Shown here: in pieces, positions 44,594 through 53,365 of the stretch | Numbering within the stretch: the stretch's first letter is position 1 | How the letters are laid out: each line of letters starts with the position of its first letter | Source: Muricauda sp. SCSIO 65647 | GTDB lineage: Bacteria > Bacteroidota > Bacteroidia > Flavobacteriales > Flavobacteriaceae | DNA: 64,000 bases | NCBI RefSeq assembly: GCF_021534965.1 | Contig: NZ_CP091037.1 | Span: 1,838,501 to 1,902,500 of the forward strand | Direction of reading: 5' to 3' | The notes under the pieces: generated by a model | Database searches by the model: none | What the model saw: the letters and a program-made list of their open reading frames with translations, nothing else | What the model was told of the DNA's origin: nothing | Program-made: the position numbers and the translations under genes

Positions 44594-44664
44594 AAAAAAG
44601 GTGGAGAAGTCTCCACCTTTTTTGCCCCAAATCTTACCATGAACTTAACCTACTTATGCTATGG
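44594..44664. repeat. Hairpin-plus-box element, copy 3
   Basis: A perfect 14-bp stem, AAAAAAGGTGGAGA/TCTCCACCTTTTTT (44594-44623), is followed by the box at 44625-44664, identical to copy 2 over its length. The hairpin sequence differs from copy 2 while pairing is retained. Read leftward the element is box, hairpin, then a six-T run, the layout of a short terminated RNA. Confidence 0.88.
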
Positions 44665-44701
44665 CAAGCACTAATTTAACAGTCTGCTACTCCTAAGGGC
44701 T

Positions 44702-44722
44702 AAAAAGACGGTAAAACACCGT
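44702..44722 (-). terminator. Terminator of the purine operon
   Basis: On the minus strand ACGGT (44722-44718) and ACCGT (44712-44708) pair around a five-base loop and are followed by CTTTTT. It lies about 30 bp after the purF stop. Confidence 0.55.
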
Positions 44723-44751
44723 TTTCATCGATGAAAAGCATGCTTCTCTGG

Positions 44752-46665
44752 TTAAACGGTAATCTGTGAATAAGCACGCTGGTTTTTGCCTTCATAGAAA
44801 TTCACGAAAGCACGATTGACCACTTTGTTGCCCCCGGGGGTAGGGTAGTCACCGGTAAAGTACCAATCACCGAGATTCTTTGGGCAAGCGGCATGAAGGT
44901 TTTCGATGGTCTGATATATAATCTGTACTTCTGCCTGTACGTCTTTCGGACTTAGCATTGATGCTATCTTATCAGATATCTGTCCAGCGGTGAACGGGGC
45001 ATAGAAATCCTGCACATAATTGACGGGCTCAATTTTTGGAGATTTTACCTGCTCTTTACATTTGTAATAAATGTCATCCACAATATGCATCGTACCCTGC
45101 TCTTTGTGTAGGGCAAGTGCAGCCCTAAAGGCCACGAAATCTTCGAGCTTGGCCATGTCGATGCCATAGCAATCAGGATATCGAATCTGGGGAGCCGAAG
45201 AAACCACGATTATCTTTTTCGGATTCAATCTGTCCAACATCTTAAGAATACTCTTTTTCAATGTGGTGCCCCGAACAATACTATCATCAATAATAACGAG
45301 GTTGTCAGACTTTTTGACCGATCCGTAGGTGACATCATAAACGTGGGCAACCAAATCATCCCTACTGCTGTCTTGGGTGATAAACGTTCTGAGCTTGGCA
45401 TCTTTTATGGCCACTTTTTCGATTCTTGGCCGAATATCAAGAATTTTGTGCAGTTGCTCTTTGGTAATATCCTGGCCCAAGGCCAAAATCTGTTCTTCCT
45501 TTTTTTTGTTCAAATAGTTTTGTGCCTCTTTCACCATTCCGAAAAAGGAAGTTTCAGCCGTATTTGGAATATATGAGAACACGGTGTTCAACAAGTCGCC
45601 GTCAACCGCCTGCAATATTTGGGGAAACAATAACTGTCCCAATTTTTTACGCTCTCCATAGATTTCTTTGTCACTGCCCCTAGAGAAGTAAATACGCTCG
45701 AATGAACATGATTTTTTTTCTACGGGCCGAATGATTTCCCTGATGGATGTGGAGCCATTCTTTTTGATGATAACGGCGTGCCCTGGATCGAGTTCTTTTA
45801 CGCTTTCGTAGGGAACGTTGAAAACCGTTTGAATGGCAGGCCGTTCTGAAGCCACCACGACAATTTCGTCATCTTGATAGTGATAAGCTGGCCGAATGCC
45901 CGCCGGATCCCTCAACACAAAGGCATCGCCGTGGCCTAAAAGCCCAGCCATAGTGTAACCGCCATCCCAGTTTTTGGAAGACTTTTTCAATACTTTGGCC
46001 ACATTTAACCTTTTGGCGATCATCGGGGAAGCTTCTCGCTTGTTGAAACCTTCTTTTTTGATTTCTTTGTAAAGCTTTGCCACGGCATCGTCTAAAAAAT
46101 GACCGATTTTTTCCATAACCGTGACGGTGTCTACCATTTCTTTTGGGTGTTGCCCCAGTTCGACCAAATTTCCAAAGAGTTCATCCACATTGGTCATATT
46201 GAAATTACCGGCCACGATGAGGTTACGGTGCATCCAATTGTTCTGCCTTAAAAAAGGGTGTACACTTTCGATGCTGTTTTTGCCAAAGGTACCATACCGT
46301 ACGTGTCCCAAAAGTAGTTCGCCGATATAGGGAATGTTTTTTTTCTGCCAGGCCACATCAGAGGTTTTGTCAACGTTTTCAGAAATGACCGAATTGACCC
46401 TTGCATTGATTTGATCAAAAATATCTTGAATGGGCTGCGCTTCGGCCGATCGTACCCTGCTCATATATCGCTCACCAGGGGCCATGTTCAGTTTGATGCT
46501 GGCAAAACCGGCACCATCTTGGCCTCGGTTGTGCTGTTTTTCCATCATCAGGTACATCTTGTTGACACCGTAAAAAGCCGACCCGTATTTTTCTTGGTAA
46601 TATTCTAAGGGTTTTAGCAGCCGTATCAGCGAAATCCCGCATTCGTGCTTGATAGCATCACTCAT
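44752..46665 (-). CDS. purF: Amidophosphoribosyltransferase, long Bacteroidota form
   Basis: First committed step of purine synthesis: glutamine + PRPP to phosphoribosylamine. The N-terminal Ntn-type glutaminase has its nucleophile Cys after a short propeptide (MSDAIKHE then CGISLIRL) and the NRGQDGAGFAS motif (about residue 47). The phosphoribosyltransferase domain has the PRPP loop VIIDDSIVRGTTLKKS (about 450). At 637 residues it exceeds the classic 500, as in other Bacteroidota. It ends the leftward purN-rnhA-pfkB-purF run and begins 25 bp after pfkB. Confidence 0.93.
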   Translation of the reverse strand: MSDAIKHECGISLIRLLKPLEYYQEKYGSAFYGVNKMYLMMEKQHNRGQDGAGFASIKLNMAPGERYMSRVRSAEAQPIQDIFDQINARVNSVISENVDKTSDVAWQKKNIPYIGELLLGHVRYGTFGKNSIESVHPFLRQNNWMHRNLIVAGNFNMTNVDELFGNLVELGQHPKEMVDTVTVMEKIGHFLDDAVAKLYKEIKKEGFNKREASPMIAKRLNVAKVLKKSSKNWDGGYTMAGLLGHGDAFVLRDPAGIRPAYHYQDDEIVVVASERPAIQTVFNVPYESVKELDPGHAVIIKKNGSTSIREIIRPVEKKSCSFERIYFSRGSDKEIYGERKKLGQLLFPQILQAVDGDLLNTVFSYIPNTAETSFFGMVKEAQNYLNKKKEEQILALGQDITKEQLHKILDIRPRIEKVAIKDAKLRTFITQDSSRDDLVAHVYDVTYGSVKKSDNLVIIDDSIVRGTTLKKSILKMLDRLNPKKIIVVSSAPQIRYPDCYGIDMAKLEDFVAFRAALALHKEQGTMHIVDDIYYKCKEQVKSPKIEPVNYVQDFYAPFTAGQISDKIASMLSPKDVQAEVQIIYQTIENLHAACPKNLGDWYFTGDYPTPGGNKVVNRAFVNFYEGKNQRAYSQITV

Positions 46666-46690
46666 CTCACAAAAATATGAAACCCATTGA

Positions 46691-47632
46691 TCACAGGGTT
46701 TGGGGTTGTTTTAGTTCAATATTAAATTGGGTCAATTCTTTAAATTGCAATAGTCGGTCGTTGACTTCTTTCTTTTGCAAGTGCAACATACGGTCGACAC
46801 CGAACTTTTCTACACAGAAAGAGGCAAGGTTCGATCCATGTATAACGGCGTTCTTCAAATTCTCAAACGTTATGTTCTTTGTTTCGGCGAGATACCCGAC
46901 AAAGCCCCCGGCAAAGGTGTCACCGGCACCTGTTGGGTCGAAGACCTCTTTAATTGGCAATGCAGGGGCAAAAAAGATATGATCTTGATGAAACAGGAGC
47001 GCACCGTGCTCTCCCTTTTTGATGACCACATATTTTGGGCCCATGGCCTGTATTTTTGAGGCTGCCTTGACCAATGAGTGTTCATGTGTCAATTGCCGTG
47101 CTTCCTCGTCATTGATGGTAATGACATCGATTTTGGCTATCACCTCCATGAGTTCATCCCACGTGTTGTCCATCCAAAAGTTCATGGTATCTAGAACGAT
47201 AAGTTTGGGCCGTTCAGACATTTGGTCAATGACACTCATCTGAATATCAGGATGAAGATTGCCCAACATCACTACATCGGCATTCTTGAATGTTTTGGGC
47301 ACAAGTGGATCGAAATTAGCGAGGGTGTTGAGTTCCGTCACCAGAGTATCTCGTGTGTTAAGGTCATTCCGGTATTTTCCTTTCCAAAAGAACGTCTTAC
47401 CGCCTTTCACGATTTCAACACCTGAAAGGTCTATATTTTTGTCCCTCAAAAGCTGTAAATAGTCTTCAGGTAGATCGTCACCCACTACCGAGACAATGCC
47501 CGATTCAACCTTAAATTGCGAGGCGGCCATACCTATGAAAGTGGCCGCGCCACCTAAAATCTTGTCCGTTTTTCCAAAAGGGGTTTCAATGGCATCAAAG
47601 GCTATGGTGCCCACAATCAAGAGTTTGCCCAT
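46691..47632 (-). CDS. PfkB-family sugar or nucleoside kinase
   Basis: A 313-residue ribokinase-fold kinase. The N-terminal LLIVGTIAFDAIETPFGKTD and GGAATFIGMAASQF match the PfkB family. The C-terminal signature is DPTGAGDTFAGGFVGYLA (about residues 244-261), with the catalytic Asp in GAGD. Substrate not assigned; its position between rnhA and purF suggests nucleoside or ribose salvage, but that is inference. The gap to purF is 25 bp. Confidence 0.9.
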   Translation of the reverse strand: MGKLLIVGTIAFDAIETPFGKTDKILGGAATFIGMAASQFKVESGIVSVVGDDLPEDYLQLLRDKNIDLSGVEIVKGGKTFFWKGKYRNDLNTRDTLVTELNTLANFDPLVPKTFKNADVVMLGNLHPDIQMSVIDQMSERPKLIVLDTMNFWMDNTWDELMEVIAKIDVITINDEEARQLTHEHSLVKAASKIQAMGPKYVVIKKGEHGALLFHQDHIFFAPALPIKEVFDPTGAGDTFAGGFVGYLAETKNITFENLKNAVIHGSNLASFCVEKFGVDRMLHLQKKEVNDRLLQFKELTQFNIELKQPQTL

Positions 47633-47659
47633 TTAGCAAATTTTGGTGCAAAGATACAA

Positions 47660-48292
47660 TTATTTTCGGCCAAAGTCTGCAGGAATCTCACCCCATGCCC
47701 TGGTCTCCCACTTGACGATCGGCGTATTGTATCGATTGGACTTTAGCCAGTGTTCAGCGCGTTCAATAAGCTCAAACAATTTCTTGTTCTTTTTGTTTTG
47801 TTGAAGCTTGGTGCCACATTTTTTCTTTTGAACCCAACCTATGGCAATACGGGAATCGGAATAAAGTAAACGATCACTCTTTTTTTGCTTTAAAAAGGCC
47901 AGGCCATGCACTAGGGCCAGAAACTCACCGATATTACTGGTGCCCTCGGTAAAAGGCCCTTGCTTGAACAACACCTTTTTGGTACGTGTATCGACCCCTT
48001 GATACTCCATTTTGCCAGGATTGCCACTTGAGGCGGCATCAACTGCAATAGAGTGATAGTTTGGCTCGCCGATTTTTAAAAGTTCTTCTGGAGTAAGTCT
48101 TGGTTTACCCACTTTCTTTCCTTTGTATTCGAGATAGTTGCCGTTGAATGCTTTTTTGGCTTCCTGAAAGGTGGAAAAAGATTTATACTGTGCGCCCTTG
48201 AAGCCTTCGATCTGGGCCTTGCAATCTTCCCAAGACTCATAGATTCCGGGGCGCTTCCCCTTCCAAACGACATAAAACTTCTTCTTAGCCAT
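47660..48292 (-). CDS. rnhA: Ribonuclease H with N-terminal viroplasmin domain
   Basis: Degrades RNA in RNA-DNA hybrids. The N-terminal KFYVVWKGKRPGIYESWEDC is a caulimovirus viroplasmin/RNase HI-like hybrid-binding domain (about residues 3-50). A linker leads to the RNase H domain, whose catalytic acidic residues are in AVDAASSGNPGKMEYQG, NIGEFLALVHGL and LLYSDSRIAIGW. The ATG at 48292 gives MAKKKFYVVW; the upstream in-frame part lies within purN. The start overlaps the purN stop by 8 bp, so the two are coupled. Length 210. Confidence 0.92.
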   Translation of the reverse strand: MAKKKFYVVWKGKRPGIYESWEDCKAQIEGFKGAQYKSFSTFQEAKKAFNGNYLEYKGKKVGKPRLTPEELLKIGEPNYHSIAVDAASSGNPGKMEYQGVDTRTKKVLFKQGPFTEGTSNIGEFLALVHGLAFLKQKKSDRLLYSDSRIAIGWVQKKKCGTKLQQNKKNKKLFELIERAEHWLKSNRYNTPIVKWETRAWGEIPADFGRK

Positions 48293-48854
48293 CGCCCAGC
48301 AACAGTTTTTCAATAACTTTCGGGTAGTGCTCGTACTCCAGTTCATGTACTTTCTTTGCTATGCTCTCTATACTGTCTTCACTGTTGAGCGCTACTTTTT
48401 CTTGATGGATGATCGCCCCTTCATCATAGTGTTCGTTCACGTAATGGATAGTGATGCCGGTTTCTTTTTCTGAATTTGCCCTTACGGCTTCATGTACCCT
48501 GTTTCCGTACATGCCCTTACCTCCGTATTTGGGAAGCAATGCCGGATGAATGTTGATGATTTTATTGGGGAAGGCCTCTACGAAAGAGGAAGGTATTTTC
48601 CAAAGAAAACCTGCCAGAAGGATAAGGTCGGGATTTTCATGTCTGAGCAGGCTCAACAATGTACCGTATTGAAAGGCGGCCTTGTTGAAATAAAAAGCCG
48701 GAATATTTAACCGCTCACACCTTTGCAGCACTTTGGCATCAGATTTATTGGTCAACACCAATGAAACTTTCGCAAGATTTCCTGAATTGAAATACGTAAT
48801 GATGTTTTCTGCATTTGAGCCAGAGCCAGATGCCAAGATGATAAGTTTTTTCAT
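48285..48854 (-). CDS. purN: Phosphoribosylglycinamide formyltransferase
   Basis: Transfers a formyl group from 10-formyltetrahydrofolate to GAR in purine synthesis. A 189-residue formyl-transferase fold starting MKKLIILASGSGSNAENII. The catalytic region INIHPALLPKYGGKGMYG (about residues 100-117) holds Asn and His, with the Asp in EHYDEGAIIHQE (about 140). It heads the leftward purine operon and is divergent from acpP (158 bp between starts). An ATTCTTTG on the minus strand near 48903-48910 is a possible -7 element. Confidence 0.95.
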   Translation of the reverse strand: MKKLIILASGSGSNAENIITYFNSGNLAKVSLVLTNKSDAKVLQRCERLNIPAFYFNKAAFQYGTLLSLLRHENPDLILLAGFLWKIPSSFVEAFPNKIINIHPALLPKYGGKGMYGNRVHEAVRANSEKETGITIHYVNEHYDEGAIIHQEKVALNSEDSIESIAKKVHELEYEHYPKVIEKLLLGDG

Positions 48855-48972
48855 GCTAAGACAAGATAACTATAGGTGTCTTCAACGGGCCGCTAAGTTA
48901 AGGGCAAAGAATTTAACCCAGTAATTTACAGCACATTTTATCGCCGAATAGTGTATTTAAACCAAAGTTTAC

Positions 48973-48980
48973 TATTTTTG
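48973..48980 (+). promoter_or_regulatory. Candidate -7 element of acpP
   Basis: TATTTTTG fits TAnnTTTG, 32 bp before the acpP start codon. The usual upstream TTG is not clear. Confidence 0.5.
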
Positions 48981-49012
48981 CCAACGATTTAAATTTAAAA
49001 ACCGATATAACT

Positions 49013-49246
49013 ATGTCAGACATTGCATCAAGAGTTAAGGCCATTATCGTTGATAAACTCGGTGTTGACGAAAATGAAGTAGTACCTGAAGCAAGCTTTA
49101 CCAACGATTTGGGTGCAGATTCTTTGGACACTGTTGAGCTTATCATGGAGTTTGAGAAGGAATTCGACATCCAAATTCCTGATGATCAGGCTGAAAACAT
49201 TGCTACGGTCGGTCAGGCCATAAGCTATATAGAAGAAGCAAAGTAA
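49013..49246 (+). CDS. acpP: Acyl carrier protein
   Basis: A 77-residue acidic carrier for growing fatty acyl chains. The phosphopantetheine-accepting Ser is in [11 protein letters not shown] (about residue 39), and the four-helix layout and length are standard. It is followed by a strong hairpin at 49273-49313 before fabF, which would keep acpP more abundant than the synthase. Confidence 0.98.
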   Translation: MSDIASRVKAIIVDKLGVDENEVVPEASFTNDLGADSLDTVELIMEFEKEFDIQIPDDQAENIATVGQAISYIEEAK

Positions 49247-49272
49247 TTTATGATATCTTACTAAGATTTTAG

Positions 49273-49313
49273 ATTATCCATGTGGTAATTGAACCACATG
49301 GATAATTTTTTTT
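49273..49313 (+). terminator. Strong hairpin with T-run between acpP and fabF
   Basis: The perfect 14-bp stem ATTATCCATGTGGT/ACCACATGGATAAT (49273-49286 and 49293-49306) has a six-base loop and a run of eight T. It ends acpP transcripts; fabF is 33 bp downstream and must use read-through or another promoter. Confidence 0.9.
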
Positions 49314-49346
49314 AATTTAAGGCTGAATAGGTCAAAAATCAGTTCA

Positions 49347-50597
49347 ATGCAGTTAAAGCGAGTTGTAGTTACCGGTTTGGGAGCCTTGACCCCGATTGGC
49401 AACAATATTGATGCCTATTGGGACGGATTAAAAAATGGAAAAAGCGGTTCTGCCCTGATCACATATTTTGACACGGAAAAGTTCAAAACCAAATTTGCCT
49501 GTGAACTAAAGGGGTATAACCCACAAGACCATTTTGACAGAAAGGAGGCCCGAAAACTTGATAGATTTGCCCAATATGCACTGGTTTCTTCAGAAGAGGC
49601 AATAAAAGATTCAGGTCTTGACCTCGATAAATTGGACAAATTCAGAGTCGGTGTTGTTTGGGGAGCAGGTATTGGAGGGCTTGAAACCTTTCAAGATGAA
49701 GTCATTGGGTATGCCAAAGGTGACGGTACCCCAAGATTCAACCCTTTCTTTATCCCTAAGATGATTGCGGACATTGCACCTGGCAATATTTCCATCAAAT
49801 ATGGTTTCATGGGCCCGAACTATACGACGGTCTCTGCCTGTGCTTCTTCAGCGAATGCTATGATCGATGCCCTGAACTACATACGTTTGGGCCATTGTCA
49901 AGTTGTGGTGACAGGAGGTAGTGAAGCTGCAGTGACCATAGCGGGTATGGGCGGTTTCAATGCCATGCATGCCCTTTCTACAAGAAACGATAGTCCCGAG
50001 ACCGCCTCAAGACCCTTTGATGCCACTCGTGACGGGTTTGTTCTTGGCGAGGGAGCTGGCGCTTTGATTCTTGAAGAATATGAGCATGCCAAGGCCAGGG
50101 GAGCGAAAATTTATGCAGAGGTAATCGGTGGCGGGCTTTCAAGCGATGCCTACCATATGACGGCACCACATCCTGAAGGCATCGGAGTGGTGAAGGTGAT
50201 GGAGAACTGCCTTGAAAATGCTGGCGTCAAACCTGAAGAAGTAGATGCCATCAACACCCATGGGACCTCGACACCCTTGGGCGATGTGGCAGAGCTAAAA
50301 GCAATATCAAAAGTGTTTGGCGACCATGTGCACAATATCAACATTAACTCTACCAAGTCTATGACCGGGCACCTTTTAGGGGCTGCCGGTGCAATTGAGG
50401 CAATAGCGTCGATATTGGCCATAGAGCATAGTCTGGTACCACCTACCATTAACCATAGTGTGGTCGATGAGAACATCGATCCCAAGTTCAACCTTACCTT
50501 GAACAAGGCGCAAGCACGGGAGGTTAATATAGCGATGAGCAACACCTTTGGTTTTGGAGGGCATAATGCCTGCGTGCTTTTCAAGAAAATAAGTTGA
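49347..50597 (+). CDS. fabF: Beta-ketoacyl-ACP synthase II
   Basis: Elongates acyl-ACP with malonyl-ACP. The 416-residue thiolase-fold protein has its catalytic Cys in TVSACASSANAMID (about residue 164), and two His in NTHGTSTPLGD (about 304) and KSMTGHLLGAAGAIEA (about 341). The N-terminus RVVVTGLGALTPIG and the C-terminal SNTFGFGGHNA are standard. It lies between acpP and rnc, the conserved Bacteroidota order. Confidence 0.97.
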   Translation: MQLKRVVVTGLGALTPIGNNIDAYWDGLKNGKSGSALITYFDTEKFKTKFACELKGYNPQDHFDRKEARKLDRFAQYALVSSEEAIKDSGLDLDKLDKFRVGVVWGAGIGGLETFQDEVIGYAKGDGTPRFNPFFIPKMIADIAPGNISIKYGFMGPNYTTVSACASSANAMIDALNYIRLGHCQVVVTGGSEAAVTIAGMGGFNAMHALSTRNDSPETASRPFDATRDGFVLGEGAGALILEEYEHAKARGAKIYAEVIGGGLSSDAYHMTAPHPEGIGVVKVMENCLENAGVKPEEVDAINTHGTSTPLGDVAELKAISKVFGDHVHNININSTKSMTGHLLGAAGAIEAIASILAIEHSLVPPTINHSVVDENIDPKFNLTLNKAQAREVNIAMSNTFGFGGHNACVLFKKIS

Positions 50598-50604
50598 GAA
50601 AACA

Positions 50605-51348
50605 ATGAAGTTTTCGCCCAAAATATTTAATTCCCTTCCGAAATCGGACGGGGATTTTTTTTTGGGAATGAAAAAAATTCTTGGTTTTAAACCAAAGGAT
50701 ATCGGTATCTACAAAAAGGCCTTTTTACACCGATCTTTGAATAAAAGGGATGTTGATGGCAACCCCTTGAACTATGAACGCCTCGAGTTTTTGGGCGATG
50801 CGATGCTGGGCACCATCATCTCAAAACACCTATACAGTGAAGTTCCCAATGGAGATGAGGGCTATCTGACCAAAATGCGCTCAAAGATCGTCAGTCGAAA
50901 ACACTTAAATGAATTGGGCAAAGACCTCAACTTGCTCAAACATGTAGAAAGTAGAATACCGAAATCACATTTTGGTGAAAACATACATGGCAATGTGTTT
51001 GAAGCAGTGGTCGGAGCCATCTATTTAGACCGTGGATATCACTACTGTGAGAAGTTTATTCATGAAAGGGTCATTGAACCTTATGTTGATATTGAACAAT
51101 TGGAAGGAAAGGTCATTAGCTATAAGAGCTTGGTCATTGAATGGTGTCAGAAGCAAAAAAAGAATTTCCATTACGATGTCTATGAAGACACGGGCAATGA
51201 TGAGTTGAAACATTTTGCGGTTAAACTTTCAATAGAAGACAAAATAGCGGCCAAGGCAAGGGCCACCTCAAAGAAAAAAGCAGAAGAAAAAGCATCAAAG
51301 CGTGCCTACTTTGCACTACAGAACAAAATTGAAGCGGCTCAATCATGA
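50605..51348 (+). CDS. rnc: Ribonuclease III
   Basis: Double-strand-specific endoribonuclease that processes rRNA and some mRNAs. The signature NYERLEFLGDAMLGTIIS (about residues 54-71) is intact with its catalytic Asp/Glu, and a double-stranded-RNA-binding domain ends the protein (SYKSLVIEWCQKQKKNFHYD through KKKAEEKASKRAYFALQ). Length 247. It starts 7 bp after fabF, so the two share a transcript. Its presence matters for how the structured RNAs noted in this window might be cut. Confidence 0.97.
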   Translation: MKFSPKIFNSLPKSDGDFFLGMKKILGFKPKDIGIYKKAFLHRSLNKRDVDGNPLNYERLEFLGDAMLGTIISKHLYSEVPNGDEGYLTKMRSKIVSRKHLNELGKDLNLLKHVESRIPKSHFGENIHGNVFEAVVGAIYLDRGYHYCEKFIHERVIEPYVDIEQLEGKVISYKSLVIEWCQKQKKNFHYDVYEDTGNDELKHFAVKLSIEDKIAAKARATSKKKAEEKASKRAYFALQNKIEAAQS

Positions 51349-51455
51349 AATAAGTAAAACGCAAACGTTTTCGTAACGCTTCTATGGTTTAAACTAACGT
51401 TATCTTCTAGGGAAGTTGTCTCAATAGCTTTATATTTACAATTCGCTTTGATTTA

Positions 51456-51920
51456 ATGTTGACAACCCACAAGATATCGGCTGAGCTGTTCTACGATTCA
51501 TTCGACCTTATTGCTATTCATAGCAGTTTGAACGACTATACGTTGGCTTATGCGCTCAACAAGCATCAGGGACTTCGTTTGCAGCGAAATCAAAAAGACC
51601 GGCAACTCAACAATGGCATATCTTTTCCTGTTTTTGATTGGCATGATGAAGTGAGTGATTGTGAGTACGTCTTATTTGGGAACAAGTGTAGAATCGATGA
51701 AAGTCAAAGGTCTGATGGCCTTTTCGAGTTTGATACGTCTATGAGAGCATATTATTTGGTGCAAGAGCGAAAAGAAGTTGATTACTTTTTGAAGATCTGT
51801 ACAGATCAAGACTCAAAAATTGCGCAAATGGCGCAGAGCATCAATTTAATTTCGGGCGTGGTCATGGCCTATGGGCTAGAGGCCGATATGTTAAAGTCTA
51901 AGGCAAACCTAATTTTTTGA
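51456..51920 (+). CDS. IPExxxVDY family protein
   Basis: A 154-residue protein recognised by the conserved position between rnc and pyk and by the LVQERKEVDYFLKI block (about residues 102-115), where the usual IPExxxVDY is here VQERKEVDY. Its function is unknown. There is no signal peptide or membrane helix. Start ATG 51456; the gene ends 2 bp before the pyk start. The 107-bp gap after rnc holds no clear terminator. Confidence 0.85.
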   Translation: MLTTHKISAELFYDSFDLIAIHSSLNDYTLAYALNKHQGLRLQRNQKDRQLNNGISFPVFDWHDEVSDCEYVLFGNKCRIDESQRSDGLFEFDTSMRAYYLVQERKEVDYFLKICTDQDSKIAQMAQSINLISGVVMAYGLEADMLKSKANLIF

Positions 51921-51922
51921 AA

Positions 51923-53365
51923 ATGCCGACCAAGAAAAAGACCAAGATTGTGGCCACTTTAGGGCCCGCTACGAATAGGCGTGAAACGCTTAAGAGTATG
52001 ATAGAGGCTGGGGTAGATGTCTTTCGCATCAATTTTTCACATGCGAATTATGATGACGTGGTCGAACGTATCGACCTGATCCGAGATCTGAATAAAGAAC
52101 TCGGTACAAATACCGCCATTTTGGCAGATCTACAGGGTCCGAAGCTCAGGGTGGGGGTCATGGGCGGTGAGGTTGTCGTGGCACCCGACGATGAAATTTC
52201 TTTTGTTACCGGAGAACCCTTTGAGGGAAATGCTGAGCGGGTATACATGAACTATAAAAACTTTCCCAAAGATGTAAAGCCCGGTGAGCGAATTCTTCTT
52301 GATGATGGCAAACTGATTTTCGAGGTGCTATCGTCAAACTCAAAAGATGAAGTGAAGGCCAAGGTTGTTCAAGGGGGGCCATTGAAGTCAAAAAAGGGGG
52401 TCAATTTACCCAATACGAACATCTCACTTCCGGCGTTGACCGAAAAAGATATCAAAGATGCCATTTTTGCCGTCAAGCAAGAGGTTGATTGGATCGCCCT
52501 TTCATTCGTTCGCCATAGTCAAGACCTTATCGATCTACAGAATCTTGTTAAAGAGCATTCAGAACATAAAATACCTATCATTGCCAAGATCGAAAAGCCG
52601 GAGGCAGTCGAAAATATTGATAAGATAGTCGCCTATTGTGATGGAATGATGGTTGCCCGTGGCGATTTGGGCGTCGAAATTCCTGCCCAAGAAGTACCGC
52701 TGATTCAAAAGAAACTGGTATTGCGTGCCAAAAAGGCGAGAATACCCGTAATCATCGCTACCCAGATGATGGAAACCATGATCACGAGCCTCACCCCTAC
52801 CAGGGCCGAAGTAAATGATGTGGCCAACTCGGTCATGGATGGGGCCGATGCCGTAATGCTTTCAGGAGAAACCTCGGTGGGCAACTATCCGATTCAGGTA
52901 ATCGAGAAGATGACCAGTATCTTAAAAAGCGTCGAAGGGTCAAGTTTGATAACGGTTCCTCAAAATCCGCCCCATATTCGAACCAAGAGGTACATCACCA
53001 AATCGGTCTGCTATCATGCAGCTTTAATGGCCAATGAGATACAGGCCAAAGCTATTTCTACCCTTACCAATAGTGGCTATACGGCTTTTCAAATCTCAGC
53101 TTGGCGGCCAAGCGCCCATATACTGGTCTTCACTTCAAACAAACGAATACTTACACAATTAAACTTGTTATGGGGGGTCAAGGCCTTTTATTATGATAGA
53201 TATGTCTCTACCGATGAGACCATTGAAGATGTGAACGCCATTGCCTGTAAAAAAGGGTTTTTAGATGTGGGCGATATGCTCATTAGCCTTGCAGCCATGC
53301 CCATAAAAGATAAAGGAATGGTGAATACCTTACGGGTCACAGAAATAGAGACCTGTAGTTTTTAG
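51923..53365 (+). CDS. pyk: Pyruvate kinase
   Basis: Transfers phosphate from PEP to ADP at the end of glycolysis. The 480-residue protein has KTKIVATLGPATNRRET and FRINFSHANYDD at the N-terminus, the catalytic Lys in IAKIEKPEAVENID (about residue 215), MVARGDLGVEIPAQEVPLIQ (about 244) and the TQMMETMITSLTPTRAEVND loop (about 280). The C-terminal regulatory domain is intact but diverged. The ATG at 51923 is preferred over the TTG two codons before. The stop overlaps the convergent PAS gene by 4 bp. Confidence 0.97.
   Translation: MPTKKKTKIVATLGPATNRRETLKSMIEAGVDVFRINFSHANYDDVVERIDLIRDLNKELGTNTAILADLQGPKLRVGVMGGEVVVAPDDEISFVTGEPFEGNAERVYMNYKNFPKDVKPGERILLDDGKLIFEVLSSNSKDEVKAKVVQGGPLKSKKGVNLPNTNISLPALTEKDIKDAIFAVKQEVDWIALSFVRHSQDLIDLQNLVKEHSEHKIPIIAKIEKPEAVENIDKIVAYCDGMMVARGDLGVEIPAQEVPLIQKKLVLRAKKARIPVIIATQMMETMITSLTPTRAEVNDVANSVMDGADAVMLSGETSVGNYPIQVIEKMTSILKSVEGSSLITVPQNPPHIRTKRYITKSVCYHAALMANEIQAKAISTLTNSGYTAFQISAWRPSAHILVFTSNKRILTQLNLLWGVKAFYYDRYVSTDETIEDVNAIACKKGFLDVGDMLISLAAMPIKDKGMVNTLRVTEIETCSF

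Noticed and set aside
44420-44675. Short ORFs starting MNLTYLCYG inside box copies 2 and 3
   Set aside because: Copy 1 has ATA instead of ATG, the frames end at unrelated points after the box, and conservation follows the nucleotide box rather than a peptide.
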